The position numbers were made by a program, and so were the translations under genes. Under the pieces are notes generated by a model. It was not told the origin of the DNA. It did not search any database and saw nothing but the letters and a program-made list of their open reading frames with translations. A stretch of DNA of 64,000 bases from Rhodovastum sp963804495 (GTDB lineage: Bacteria; Pseudomonadota; Alphaproteobacteria; Acetobacterales; Acetobacteraceae), in NCBI GenBank assembly GCA_963804495.1, contig CAWDQN010000009.1, forward strand, positions 186,001 to 250,000, in the 5' to 3' direction. Below are positions 51,406 through 60,956 of the stretch, one piece after another (the stretch's first letter is position 1; the number at the start of each line of letters is the position of its first letter).

Positions 51406-52266
51406 TCAGGCCCGGTCGGCGACCGGGGAGGGATAGATCGTGTCGATCACCGGGTCGATCGGCAGATCCACAAGCCCCTCCGGGCGGACAAGACGGCTTT
51501 CGGCGCCGGCGGGAGAGAAGATGTGCTCGAGGACGCCGAGCCGGCGGGCGCCGCCCAGGTCCTCTTGCATCTCCGCCACCACGAAGGCCGAGGACGGCGC
51601 CCAGACATGCTGGGTGATGCCGATCCGGCGTTGCCGGTGGATGTGCAAATGGCCGCTGGCGATCAGCATCACCGGCCGGTCGGCCAGGATGTCCAGCACA
51701 AGGCGGCGGGGCGCCGGCGGCACCGTCCAGTAGCCGGCGGTGGCCTCGTCGGCGCGGACGATGAACAGGGGCTTGTGCAGGAACAAGGCGATCGGGCCGG
51801 TGTGCGCGACCGCCGCTGTCAGCCATGCGAACTGCTTTTCCTCTTCCGCGTGGCCGGTGCCGAGCAGCATGGCGTTGAGGCCGATCAGCCGCCACCCGGC
51901 CGCATCCACCAGCCAGCGGTCCGGCCCGATGCGATCGCGCCAGGCGGCGAGGCGACGATCGTCCAGCGCCTGGTCCGGCCGCAGGATCGCGCTGTCGCCC
52001 ACGTCGTGATTGCCTGGCACGCTGTGCACCGGTGCGCCGAGGTCGCGGTGCCAGGCGGCGGCGGCGTCGAGATCGGCGGTGTCGCCAGCGCCGTTCATCG
52101 ACACATCGCCGGTGTTGATGATCAGGTCCGCGTTCTGCGCCGCCACCCAGGCGCGGGTCGCGGCGATATTGGCGGCGAAATGGTCATGGCGGGTCGAGAT
52201 ATGCGTGTCGGAAATCTGGAGCACGCGCAGGGACGGGGCTTGGATGGGGCACATGGGCTTGCACAT
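51406..52266 (-). CDS. CpdA/GpdQ-type metallophosphodiesterase (operon 1)
   Basis: A 286-residue class III cyclic-nucleotide/glycerophosphodiester phosphodiesterase: LQISDTHISTRHD (D-x-H), NTGDVSMNG (GDxx), VPGNHDVGD (GNHD), FLHKPLF and ASGHLHIHRQ (GHxH). This branch hydrolyses cAMP, 2',3'-cAMP or glycerophosphodiesters in two-metal sites. It is the first gene of the operon, followed closely by the importer ATPase; this suggests the importer carries a phosphodiester and this enzyme opens it in the cytoplasm. No signal peptide. Confidence 0.85.
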   Translation of the reverse strand: MCKPMCPIQAPSLRVLQISDTHISTRHDHFAANIAATRAWVAAQNADLIINTGDVSMNGAGDTADLDAAAAWHRDLGAPVHSVPGNHDVGDSAILRPDQALDDRRLAAWRDRIGPDRWLVDAAGWRLIGLNAMLLGTGHAEEEKQFAWLTAAVAHTGPIALFLHKPLFIVRADEATAGYWTVPPAPRRLVLDILADRPVMLIASGHLHIHRQRRIGITQHVWAPSSAFVVAEMQEDLGGARRLGVLEHIFSPAGAESRLVRPEGLVDLPIDPVIDTIYPSPVADRA

Positions 52267-52402
52267 AGCGGCGCCTTGTTACCCGTTCGTGGCGGGTGTG
52301 TTGCGGTTGCGTGTCGGGGTGGGGCAGCCTCGCGCCGCTTCCAGTTGACATCGCCGCCGGGTTCCGCACGTTGCCCGCAGGCCACGGAAGGACCCAGCCC
52401 CC

Positions 52403-54151
52403 ATGCGCACCGAAATGCTGGTCATGCGCGACGGCGTGCGGCTTGCCACCGATATTCACCTGCCCGCGGGCGATGGTCCCTGGCCGGTGATCCTTGAGCG
52501 TACGCCCTATGGCCGCTCGGGCGATCAGGCGGCGGCGATCAATGCGCATGGCTACGCCGCGGTGTTCCAGGATTGCCGCGGGCGCTACGGGTCCGAAGGC
52601 CGCTTCGTGAAATACATCGGCGACGGGCCGGATGGGGCCGATACCTGCGCCTGGATCGCCGAGCAACCCTGGTGCGACGGTCGCATCTGCACGATCGGCC
52701 TGTCGTATGGCGCGCATGCGCAGGCGGCACTGGGGTGCCTCGATCCTCCCGGGCTGGTGGCGCAGGTGCTGGAGTGCGGCGGGTTCAACGACGCCTGGGC
52801 GAGCGGCCTGCGCCAGGGCGGCGCCTTCGAGCTGCGCCAGGCCAACTGGGCGTACGACAACGCCATCCTGTCGCCCGAGGCCGCGGCCGACCCGCTGATG
52901 CGTGCGGCGCTGCAAGCCGAGGACATTCAGGCGTGGTTCGCCGCGTGGCCCTGGCATCAGGGCCTGTCGCCCCTGCGCCATCACCCGGAGTACGAGGCCA
53001 CCCTGTTCGACCAGCTTTCGCATGGGCCGCGGGATCGGTTCTGGAAGCAACTGGGGATCTGGGCGGACGGGTTCCATCATCGCTACAGCCGCGCCGACTG
53101 CGTGCATGTGTCGTCCTGGTTCGATCCCTACGTGGCCACCGCCACCGGCAATTATCGCGGGCTGAGTGCCGCGGGGCGCGGGCGGCAGCGGCTGATCCTG
53201 GGGCCGTGGACGCATGGCGAGCGGAACAGCCGGGTGGCCGGCGACGTGGATTTCGGGCCGGAGGCGCCGATCGGGAGCTGGGCGGGCGACTGGCTGGAGT
53301 ACCAGTTGCGCCATTTCGATGCGGTCACGCGCGGCCTGCCCAATGACGAGCCGTCGGTGCGGGTGTTCGTGATGGGCGGCGGCAGCGGGCGGCGGACGGA
53401 GGCGGGGCGGCTCGATCATGGCGGGCGGTGGATATCGGCTGGCGACTGGCCGGTGCCGGGGGCGGTGCCGGCGGTGTGGCACGTGCACAACGATGGACGG
53501 CTCGACCCGCAGCTGCCGCAGGAACGGGCGAAGCCGCTGAGCTATGATTTCGATCCAGCGGACCCGGTGCCGACGATCGGCGGCAATTTTTCCTCGTTCG
53601 AGCCGATCGCGGTGCCGGGCAGCTTCGATCAGGTGAGCGACGCACGGTTTTTCGGCTGCCGTCCGCCCTTCCTGCCGCTGGCGGCGCGGCGTGATGTGCT
53701 GGCCTTCCAGACCGCGCCGCTGCCGGAAGCGGTGCAGGTGGTCGGACCGGTGGAGGTGGTGCTCTTCGTCGCTACCGACGGGCCGGACACCGATTTCACC
53801 GCCAAGCTGATCGATGTGTATCCGTCGAGCCCCGCGTATCCGCGCGGCTATGCCATGCTGCTGGCCGACACCATCCTGCGGCTGCGGTATGCTGAGGACC
53901 CGGGCGAGGCGAGGGTGCGTGGCGCCGGCGAGGTGGTGCGCATCAAGCTGGTGCTGCCGATCGCCAACCTGTTCGCTGCCGGGCACCGCATCCGGCTGGA
54001 CGTGTCGTCGAGCAATTTCCCCAAGTTCGATGTCAATCCGAACACCGGCGAGCCGGAGGGGGTTGCGCGGCACCGGCGGGTGGCGATGAACACGGTGTTC
54101 GCCGACGCGGCCAGGCCGAGCCGGGTGGTGTTGCCGCTGGTGGCGCTTTAG
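52403..54151 (+). CDS. CocE/NonD family hydrolase
   Basis: A 582-residue X-Pro dipeptidyl-peptidase-like S15 hydrolase. The N-terminal alpha/beta-hydrolase has VMRDGVRLATDIHLP, ILERTPYGRSG, DCRGRYGSEGRF, TIGLSYGAHAQ (nucleophile Ser in GLSYG) and LGPWTHGER (catalytic His). The C-terminal jelly-roll domain has FTAKLIDVYPSSPAYPRGY and HRIRLDVSSSNFPKFDVNPNTG. Such enzymes hydrolyse acyl esters or amides (cocaine esterase, glutaryl-7-ACA acylase). The start at 52403 gives the family N-terminus. Its stop overlaps the convergent small gene by four bases. Confidence 0.9.
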   Translation: MRTEMLVMRDGVRLATDIHLPAGDGPWPVILERTPYGRSGDQAAAINAHGYAAVFQDCRGRYGSEGRFVKYIGDGPDGADTCAWIAEQPWCDGRICTIGLSYGAHAQAALGCLDPPGLVAQVLECGGFNDAWASGLRQGGAFELRQANWAYDNAILSPEAAADPLMRAALQAEDIQAWFAAWPWHQGLSPLRHHPEYEATLFDQLSHGPRDRFWKQLGIWADGFHHRYSRADCVHVSSWFDPYVATATGNYRGLSAAGRGRQRLILGPWTHGERNSRVAGDVDFGPEAPIGSWAGDWLEYQLRHFDAVTRGLPNDEPSVRVFVMGGGSGRRTEAGRLDHGGRWISAGDWPVPGAVPAVWHVHNDGRLDPQLPQERAKPLSYDFDPADPVPTIGGNFSSFEPIAVPGSFDQVSDARFFGCRPPFLPLAARRDVLAFQTAPLPEAVQVVGPVEVVLFVATDGPDTDFTAKLIDVYPSSPAYPRGYAMLLADTILRLRYAEDPGEARVRGAGEVVRIKLVLPIANLFAAGHRIRLDVSSSNFPKFDVNPNTGEPEGVARHRRVAMNTVFADAARPSRVVLPLVAL

Positions 54152-54420
54152 CGGGGCACGTAGATTTCGGCGCCGCGGATGCGCAGGGAGGAGAAATAGC
54201 CCGCCGCGTGCGCGCCGGCCGCGCGCGATCCGTCGGGATAGTTGGCGGTGGTCTCGGCGGCTTTTGCGGCGTCGCGGGTGGCGAACAGCGTGCCGCCGGC
54301 GGCGCGCACCTGGTAGGCTTCGGTGTCGGTGATTTCGGTGGTTTCGACGGCGTCCTCGAAGTCGGGGTTACCGCCCTGGGCGTAGCCGCTGTGTCGCAGC
54401 AAGGTGTATTGGGTCATCAC
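54148..54420 (-). CDS. small hypothetical protein
   Basis: A 90-residue soluble protein with no signal or membrane segment. It starts with MMTQYTLLRHSGYAQGG (a start at the second Met is equally possible) and contains ITDTEAYQVRAAGG and FATRDAAKAAETTANYPDG. Unrecognised. It overlaps the CocE stop by four bases. Confidence 0.5.
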   Translation of the reverse strand: MMTQYTLLRHSGYAQGGNPDFEDAVETTEITDTEAYQVRAAGGTLFATRDAAKAAETTANYPDGSRAAGAHAAGYFSSLRIRGAEIYVPR

Positions 54421-54427
54421 TTCGTTC

Positions 54428-54530
54428 GCTTAAAGTAACGGGATCAAGGAGCCTCTCGGCCCGTCGCGCGAAGGCGCGCTGCGCGCTGGGGCGGGTCCAG
54501 GGCGGAGCCGTGGCCCTTCTTTACTTTTGA
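54428..54530 (-). repeat. dispersed intergenic hairpin element, copy F (interrupted)
   Basis: A reverse-oriented copy with AAAGTAA/TTACTTTT inverted ends. The two stem-loops are separated by a ~27-base segment (CGCGCGAAGGCGCGCTGCGCGC region) that is itself hairpin-forming and absent from other copies. The TAA of the element's AAG TAA forms the dnaQ stop codon. Confidence 0.8.
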
Positions 54531-55201
54531 GTCCAGACCGGTTCTTTCAGCTTCTCAATGAATTTTGCGTGTGCCGCGAGTTCTTTTTCGGTCGGCATGA
54601 TCGGCCGGGGCGTGCGCGGTCCGAGCGCTGCATAAGTCGCGACCTGCATGGCGCCGTGTCCTGATTCCGCCAGGGACAGCCCGCGTTGCCGTCCGCCGGT
54701 GAGTTCGACATACACCTCGGCCAGCAGCCGGCAGTCCAGCAGGGCATTATGGGTGGTGCGTTCGGACAGGTCGATGCCGAAGCGCCGGCACAGCGCGTCC
54801 AGGTTGTTCGGCATGCCGGGGAATTTCTTTTTTGCCAGCACCAGCGTGTCGATCATGCGCGCCGCGTCGAGCGGTGGGTGGCCCAGGCGGGTGAACTCGG
54901 CGTTGAGGAAGGCGAAGTCGAAAGGAGCGTTGTGGGCGACCAAGTTGTCGTCGGCGAAGAATGCCAGCAGATCGTCGGCGATGTCGCCGAACAGCGGTTT
55001 GCCTTCGAGTTTGTCCAGCGTGATGCCATGCACGCGCACCACCTCGTCGGGGATGGAGCGTTGCGGGTGCACGAGGGCGTGGAAATGACGGCCCGTGGGC
55101 AGGTCGTTCACCAGTTCCAGGGCGGCGACTTCGATCACGCGGTCGCCGGCCATGGGGTCGAGGCCGGTGGTTTCGGTGTCGAACAGCACGGAGCGGATCA
55201 T
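54521..55201 (-). CDS. dnaQ: DNA polymerase III epsilon subunit
   Basis: A 226-residue DnaQ-type 3'-5' proofreading exonuclease. ExoI is LFDTETTGLDP, ExoII is LVAHNAPFDFAFLN and ExoIII is HNALLDCRLLAEVY. It proofreads for the replicative polymerase. The ATG overlaps the coaE stop (ATGA at 55198), a common alphaproteobacterial coupling. Its stop is inside hairpin copy F. Confidence 0.95.
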   Translation of the reverse strand: MIRSVLFDTETTGLDPMAGDRVIEVAALELVNDLPTGRHFHALVHPQRSIPDEVVRVHGITLDKLEGKPLFGDIADDLLAFFADDNLVAHNAPFDFAFLNAEFTRLGHPPLDAARMIDTLVLAKKKFPGMPNNLDALCRRFGIDLSERTTHNALLDCRLLAEVYVELTGGRQRGLSLAESGHGAMQVATYAALGPRTPRPIMPTEKELAAHAKFIEKLKEPVWTQK

Positions 55202-55803
55202 GGGCGGCGCAGCTCCTGGATGAGGCGGCGGATGGTTTTCAGGGCGTGATGGCGCGACAGGCCGGTGCGCACGATCAGGTCGGCGCGGCGGCGTTTTTCG
55301 GCGTCGGGCATCTGGCGGGCGAGCACGGCCTGGACCTGGGCGGGGTCCAGGTTGCGGCGCTGGCGGACGCGGGCGATTTGCACGGCGCGCGGGGCGGAGA
55401 CCACCAGCACGAGGCTGACGAGCTGGTCGCCGCCGGTTTCCAGCAGCAGCGGGATGTCGAGCACGGCGATGCGCGCGCCCTCCCGGCGGACGCGGGCGAG
55501 GAAGATGAGTTCCTCGCGCCGCACCAGCGGGTGGACGATGGATTCGAGGCGTTTCAGGGCTTGCGGGTCGGTGAGCACGCGGGCGCGCAGGGCGGCGCGG
55601 TTCAGCACGCGGCGGTTCTGGGGGTCGGTGGTGACGGTGCCGGGGAAGGCGGTTTCGATGGCGCGCAGGGCGGTTCCGTCCGGGCCCTGGATGCGGTGGA
55701 CGGCGGCGTCGGCGTCGAACACCGGGATATGGGCGCGGCGGAAGGCGGCGGCGGCGGTGGATTTGCCCATGCCGATGCCGCCGGTGAGCCCGATTACGTG
55801 CAT
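55198..55803 (-). CDS. coaE: dephospho-CoA kinase
   Basis: A 201-residue kinase for the last step of coenzyme A synthesis. P-loop GLTGGIGMGKST, VFDADAAVHRI, LVRREELIF and VLDIPLLLETG are diagnostic, as is the C-terminal QMPDAEKRRRADLIV. The start at 55803 gives MHVIGLTGGIGMGKS, the typical N-terminus; the open frame continues to 55857. Confidence 0.95.
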   Translation of the reverse strand: MHVIGLTGGIGMGKSTAAAAFRRAHIPVFDADAAVHRIQGPDGTALRAIETAFPGTVTTDPQNRRVLNRAALRARVLTDPQALKRLESIVHPLVRREELIFLARVRREGARIAVLDIPLLLETGGDQLVSLVLVVSAPRAVQIARVRQRRNLDPAQVQAVLARQMPDAEKRRRADLIVRTGLSRHHALKTIRRLIQELRRP

Positions 55804-55925
55804 GCTGGTCCTCGTGCCATGGGGCGGCAGCAAGCACGTCCGGGCGGCGCCCGGCAAGAGCGGCCGGTTTCTTCAAACTGCCACACGCCAGCTGTCGCGT
55901 GCCAAGCTATGGGCCGGGGAGGACC

Positions 55926-57029
55926 ATGTTGAACCAGCAACCCAAAACGACCGCCCGCCCGGCCGGCGCCTGCGTGCGTCTGCGCGGCGTCGCCCGCCGG
56001 TTCGGCGCGGTGGCGGCGCTGGACGGGGTGTCGCTGGAGGTGGCTGCCGGCAGTTTCTGCGTGCTGCTCGGACCCTCCGGCTGCGGCAAGTCCACCTGCC
56101 TGCGCATCGTCGCCGGGCTGGAACAGGCCAGCGACGGGCGGGTGGAAATTGGCGGGCGGGACGTGACGCTTCTGCCGCCGGCCGCGCGCGGGGTGGCGAT
56201 GGTGTTTCAGTCCTATGCGCTGTTTCCGCATCTGAACGCGGCCGAGAACATCGTGTTTGGCCTGAAGGCGCGCGGGGTGGCGAAGGCCGAACGGGGGCGG
56301 CGGCTGGAGCGGGCGGCGGCGATGCTCGGCATCGGCCATTTGCTGGCGCGCCGGCCCGGCCAGCTTTCCGGCGGGCAGCAGCAGCGGGTGGCGCTCGGAC
56401 GCGCGATCGTGGCGGAAGCGCCGGTATGTCTGATGGACGAGCCGCTGTCGAACCTCGACGCGCAGTTGCGCGCCGATATGCGGCGGGAGATTCTGGCGCT
56501 GCAGCGCCTGCTCGGCATCACCATGCTGTATGTGACGCATGACCAGACCGAGGCCATGGGCATGGCCGATCAGGTGGTGCTGCTGCGCGCGGGACGGATC
56601 GAGCAGGACGCGCCGCCGGCCGAGGTGTACGCGCACCCTGCCACGGCTTTCGCGGCGGGGTTTATCGGCACCCCGCCGATGAACCTGCTCCCACTGGGCA
56701 ATGTGGCCGGCGGGCTGGTGGTGCGCGGCACCGACGGGCCGGTGCTGGCGCCGCTGCAAGCCACCGAGGCGCTGGCCGGCATCCGGCCCGAGGCGCTGCG
56801 CCTGTCGGAGACCGGCATTCCCGCCGTCGTGCACCACGCCGAGTATCTCGGCGCCGACACGATCCTGGCCTGCACGGTGGGCGAGGGCGCGCGGATGCTC
56901 GTGCGGCTGCCCGGCCGCGGCGCCATCGCCGATGGCGCCGCGGTCCGCTTCGCCGCCGATGCCGCTGATGTCCACCTGTTCGACGCCGCCAGCGGCCGCC
57001 GCCTCCAACCCGTCCTGCAACCCGCCTGA
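55926..57029 (+). CDS. sugar ABC transporter ATP-binding protein, UgpC-like (operon 2)
   Basis: A 367-residue MalK/UgpC-type ATPase: GPSGCGKST (Walker A), VFQSYALFPH (Q-loop), LSGGQQQRVALGRAI (signature), CLMDEPLSNLDAQ (Walker B) and YVTHDQTEAMGM (H-loop), then a C-terminal TOBE domain (GIRPEALRLS). GGGAGG lies about four bases before the ATG. First gene of a plus-strand operon with a binding protein, two permeases and an IMPase-family gene. Confidence 0.93.
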   Translation: MLNQQPKTTARPAGACVRLRGVARRFGAVAALDGVSLEVAAGSFCVLLGPSGCGKSTCLRIVAGLEQASDGRVEIGGRDVTLLPPAARGVAMVFQSYALFPHLNAAENIVFGLKARGVAKAERGRRLERAAAMLGIGHLLARRPGQLSGGQQQRVALGRAIVAEAPVCLMDEPLSNLDAQLRADMRREILALQRLLGITMLYVTHDQTEAMGMADQVVLLRAGRIEQDAPPAEVYAHPATAFAAGFIGTPPMNLLPLGNVAGGLVVRGTDGPVLAPLQATEALAGIRPEALRLSETGIPAVVHHAEYLGADTILACTVGEGARMLVRLPGRGAIADGAAVRFAADAADVHLFDAASGRRLQPVLQPA

Positions 57030-57046
57030 TGCCCCGGAGGTTCCGC

Positions 57047-58343
57047 ATGTCCGCCCACGTGACACGACGCACTTTGCTGGCCGGCGCCGCCGGCGCGCTC
57101 GCCGCCCCGGCGATCCTCCGGGCCGAGGATGGCACCGATATCGAGTTCTATTTCCCGGTCGCGGTCGGCGGGCCGATCACCAAAATCATTGACCGCTATG
57201 CCACCGATTTCATGCAGGACAACCCGGATATCGGGGTGAAGCCGATCTATGCCGGCAGCTATGTCGATACGCTGACCAAGGCGGTGACCGCGACCAAGGC
57301 GGGGCAGGGGCCGGCGCTGGCGGTGACGCTGGCCGTCGATGCCTATTCGCTGGTCGATGACGAACTGATCGTGCCGCTCGACAGCGTGGCCAGCAGCGAA
57401 GCGGACCGCGCCTGGCTGGGGAGTTTCTACCCGGCCTTCCTGCGCAACGGGCAGATCGGCGGGCATATCTGGGGCGTGCCGTTCCAGCGCTCCACCATCG
57501 TTATGTACTGGAACAAGGACGCGTTCCGCGAGGCCGGACTCGACCCCGAGCGGGCGCCCGCCACCTGGGAGGAACTGGCCGAGACCGCGGCCAAGGCGAC
57601 CAGGCGCGAGGGCGAGCGGGTGACGCGCTGGGGCATTCAAGTGCCCTCCACCGGGTTCCCGGTACTGGCTGTTCCAGGCCTTCGCCGCCCAGGCCGGGGT
57701 GGAACTGGCCAATGCAGACGGCACCAGGGTGAGTTTCAAAGCGCCGGGCTGCGTGGAGGCGCTGCAATACTGGATCGACCTGGTTTCGAAATACCACGCC
57801 CACCCGCCCGGCATCGTCGACTGGGGCACCACGCCGCGCGACTTCCTGGAGGGACGGGCGGCGATCATCTGGCACACCACCGGCAATCTTTCCAATATCC
57901 GGGTGAACGCGAAATTCCCTTTCGGGGTCGCCATGCTGCCGGCGCATCGGCGGCGGGGCAGCCCCACGGGCGGCGGCAATTTCCATGTGTTCAGGAGTGC
58001 CACCCCGGCGCAGCAGCGGGCGGCGCTGCGGTTCCTGCGCTGGGTGACCTCTCCCGAGCGGGCGGCGCAATGGGGCATCGAGACCGGCTATGTCGCCACC
58101 AGCCCGGAGGCCTGGGAGACGCCGGCGATGCGCGCCTATGTGGCGTCGTTTCCCGCCGCCGCGGTGGCGCGCGACCAGCTGAAATTCGCCGTGCCGGAAC
58201 TGTCCACGCACGACAACCAGCGCGTCACCAAGGCGCTGAACGACGCGTTGCAGGCAGCCCTGCTCGGCCAGAAATTGCCTGGCGCCGCGCTGGATGACGC
58301 CCAGGCGAACGCCACCCGCCTGCTGCGCCCTTACGCCCGTTAG
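57047..58343 (+). pseudogene. UgpB-like substrate-binding protein with a single-base frameshift (operon 2)
   Basis: A 431-codon gene with a twin-arginine-type signal (TRRTLLAGAAGALAAPAILRA). The UgpB fold is seen in FYFPVAVGGPITKIIDRYATDF and GQIGGHIWGVPFQRSTIVMYWNKD (in part). At 57661-57662 there is one G too many in CCCGGTACTGG. The correct reading (GFPYWLFQAFAAQAGVELANADG) resumes in the next frame to the TAG at 58341-58343. As written, the original frame runs to 58297 with unrelated residues, so no functional binding protein would be made. GGAGG lies seven bases before the ATG. Confidence 0.85.
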
Positions 58344-58437
58344 CCGGAACGAGCGGGGGAGGCACCGGCATGATCCGCCGCCGAAGGCTGCTTGCCGTTG
58401 CCTCCGCACGCGCCACGCACGCGGCCCCTGTCCCTGC

Positions 58438-59307
58438 ATGAAACGCGAGACCCTGCCCGCCTATCTGTTCGTTCTGCCGGCACTGATCCTGCTGGTGGCG
58501 TTCACCCATTGGCCGGCGCTGACCACGCTGGTGGACAGCCTGTACACCACGCCCAGGGGCAGCCGGCCGGCGCAGTTCGTCGGGTGGGACAATTACGCCG
58601 CGCTGTGGAGCGACCCGGTGTTCTGGCAGGCGCTGCAGAACAACGCGGTCTATGCGCTCGCCACCATTCCCGCCTCGGTGATCCTCGCCCTGCTGATGGC
58701 GCTGGCGGTGAACGAGGCGCTGCCCGGCAGGCCGCTGCTGCGCATGGCCTTTTTCACCCCGACCATGCTGCCGATGATCGCGGTGGCGAATATCTGGCTG
58801 TTCTTCCTCACCCCCGATTACGGGCTTTTCGACCAGATGCTGGGCGCCTTCGGCGGCGGCCGGCACAACTGGCTGGGCGACCGCGACACCGCCCTGCCCG
58901 CCATGATCGCGGTGGCGGTGTGGAAGGAGGCGGGGTTCTTCATGATCTTCTACCTCGCCGCTCTGCAGTCCATGCCGCCCGACCTGAAGGAAGCGGCGGC
59001 GCTGGAGGGCGCCTCGCGCGCCAATTTCTTCCGCCGCGTCACTCTGCCGCTGCTGATGCCCACCACCCTGTTCGTCCTGGTCAACGCGGTGATCAACGCT
59101 TTCCGCCTGGTCGACCACATCGTGGTGATGACACGGGGCGGTCCCGACAACGCCACCACGCTGCTGCTGTATTACATCTACGAGACCGGGTTTCGCTTCT
59201 GGGACACCGCCATGGCGGCGACCCTGACCGTGGTGCTGCTGGCCATTCTTGCCTGCCTCGCGGCACTGCAGTTCGGCGTTCTCGGCCGCGGCGTGCATTA
59301 CCGGTGA
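58438..59307 (+). CDS. carbohydrate ABC transporter permease, UgpA-like (operon 2)
   Basis: A 289-residue, six-span permease. The EAA loop is LKEAAALEGASRANFFRRVTLPLL. The start at 58438 leaves ~95 bases after the binding-protein gene. Its stop overlaps the next gene's GTG (GTGA). Confidence 0.92.
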   Translation: MKRETLPAYLFVLPALILLVAFTHWPALTTLVDSLYTTPRGSRPAQFVGWDNYAALWSDPVFWQALQNNAVYALATIPASVILALLMALAVNEALPGRPLLRMAFFTPTMLPMIAVANIWLFFLTPDYGLFDQMLGAFGGGRHNWLGDRDTALPAMIAVAVWKEAGFFMIFYLAALQSMPPDLKEAAALEGASRANFFRRVTLPLLMPTTLFVLVNAVINAFRLVDHIVVMTRGGPDNATTLLLYYIYETGFRFWDTAMAATLTVVLLAILACLAALQFGVLGRGVHYR

Positions 59308-60110
59308 GCGTCACCCGCACGCTGGAAATCGCCGGCGCCTGGCTGCTGGGCCTGCTGTGGGTGTCGCCGCTGCTGTATGCGGTGTGGACGGCCTTCCATC
59401 CCGCCGCCTACGCCACCAACTTCGATCCCTTCGCGCCGCTGACCCTGCACAATTTCAAACTGGCCTGGGACGCGGCGCCCTTCGCGCGCTACTTCCTGAA
59501 CACGTTCATTCTGGTCACGTTCATTCTGGTTGCCCAGTTCGTGCTGTGCACCCCGGCGGCCTTCGCCTTCGCGCGCCTGACGTTTCCTGGCCGCGACACG
59601 CTGTTCGCGCTGGTGCTGCTGCAGCTCATGATCATGCCGGACGTGCTGCTGGTGGGAAACTACCGCACCCTCGCGCAGCTCGGGCTGGTCGATTCCATCC
59701 TCGCCATCGCGCTCCCCTATCTCGGCTCGGCGTTCGGCATTTTCCTGCTGCGGCAAACCTTCCGCACCGTGCCGCAGGAACTCGACGACGCCGCCCGGCT
59801 GGAAGGCTGCTCGACCCTCGCCCTTCTCTGGCGCGTTTACGTGCCATTGGCCCGGCCCACCTACATCGCCTATGGGCTGGTGTCGGTGAGTTATCACTGG
59901 AACAATTTTCTCTGGCCGCTGGTGGTCACCAACTCGGTATCCACGAGGCCGGTGACCGTCGGCCTGTCCGTGTTCGCCGCCACCGACCAGGGCATCGACT
60001 GGTCGATCATCACCGCCGCCACAATGATGACCTCCGCACCGCTGCTGGTTGCCTTCCTGCTGTTCCAGCGGCAGTTCGTGCAGAGCTTCATGCGCGCAGG
60101 AATCCGATGA
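59304..60110 (+). CDS. carbohydrate ABC transporter permease, UgpE-like (operon 2)
   Basis: A 268-residue, six-span permease with the EAA loop ELDDAARLEGCSTLALLWRVYVP. It starts at GTG in a GTGA overlap with the first permease and ends in an ATGA overlap with the phosphatase gene, so three genes are translationally coupled. Confidence 0.92.
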   Translation: MSVTRTLEIAGAWLLGLLWVSPLLYAVWTAFHPAAYATNFDPFAPLTLHNFKLAWDAAPFARYFLNTFILVTFILVAQFVLCTPAAFAFARLTFPGRDTLFALVLLQLMIMPDVLLVGNYRTLAQLGLVDSILAIALPYLGSAFGIFLLRQTFRTVPQELDDAARLEGCSTLALLWRVYVPLARPTYIAYGLVSVSYHWNNFLWPLVVTNSVSTRPVTVGLSVFAATDQGIDWSIITAATMMTSAPLLVAFLLFQRQFVQSFMRAGIR

Positions 60111-60895
60111 CCGCTCTCGAACGCCGCCTCGAAACCGCCATCCGCATTGCCGAACAGGCCGGCGCGCTGGCGCTCCGCCTGCGCCCGCCGCCCGGGGCCC
60201 CCACCCATGCCACGCTGAAAGGGGCGCAGAACTGGCTCACCGAGGCCGATGGCGCCACCGAGGCCTTCGTCGCCCGGGCGCTGGCCGACGCCTTCCCGGA
60301 GGACGGGTTCCTCGGTGAGGAAACCGGCGTCGGGCGCCCGGGCCGGCTGCGCTGGGTGCTCGACCCGATCGACGGCACGTCGAATTTTGCCCGCGGCGCC
60401 GACCGCTGGTGCGTCTCGCTCGGGCTGATCGAGGACCGCACCGCCCTGCTCGGCGTGCTGGTGGCCCCGGCCCTGCGCGAAACCTTCGCCGCGCGACAGG
60501 GCAACGGGGCGACCCGCAACGGCGCGCCCATCCGGGCCGCCACCACCACCGACCTGCAGCGCGCCATCGTCGAGGTCGGCTGGTCGCCGCGCCGCCCGAG
60601 AGCGCGCTACTGGCGGCTGGTCGCCGATGTCATGACCGCCGGGGCGGCCATCCGAAGCGGCGGCTCCGGTGCGATGGCCCTCGCCGACGTGGCCGCCGGG
60701 CGGATCGATGCCTATGTGGAGCTGCACATCAATCTGTGGGATGTTGCGGCTGGACTGGCTATTCTTGCCGAGGCGGGCGCCACTGTGTCGCCGTTCCTCG
60801 GTGGCGTGGGCGCGACCGAGGGCAATCCGATCCTGGCGGCCGCACCGGGCATTGCCGAGGCCCTCGCCAGGGTGGCAAGCTTAACAGATCAATAA
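60107..60895 (+). CDS. inositol monophosphatase family protein (operon 2)
   Basis: A 262-residue lithium-sensitive phosphatase-fold protein: FLGEETG (metal Glu), VLDPIDGTSNFARG (DPIDGT), NLWDVAAGLAILAEAG (WDxxAG). It hydrolyses sugar or inositol monophosphates, or 3'-phosphoadenosine phosphate. Its tight coupling to a UgpB/A/E/C-type importer suggests it processes the imported compound. Confidence 0.9.
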   Translation: MTALERRLETAIRIAEQAGALALRLRPPPGAPTHATLKGAQNWLTEADGATEAFVARALADAFPEDGFLGEETGVGRPGRLRWVLDPIDGTSNFARGADRWCVSLGLIEDRTALLGVLVAPALRETFAARQGNGATRNGAPIRAATTTDLQRAIVEVGWSPRRPRARYWRLVADVMTAGAAIRSGGSGAMALADVAAGRIDAYVELHINLWDVAAGLAILAEAGATVSPFLGGVGATEGNPILAAAPGIAEALARVASLTDQ

Positions 60896-60956
60896 CGGAC
60901 CGCAGCCTGTCGCGCGCCTAAAATCGAGACGATCTGCGGAAATCAGGGGAGACTTT

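Noticed and set aside
52184..54073. 629-codon minus-strand open frame opposite the CocE gene
   Set aside because: Composition typical of an antisense shadow; the plus strand has full catalytic motifs.
60900..60956. Possible Pho box before the phosphate permease
   Set aside because: CTGTCGC and CTAAAAT are present but not in the spacing or sequence of a Pho box.
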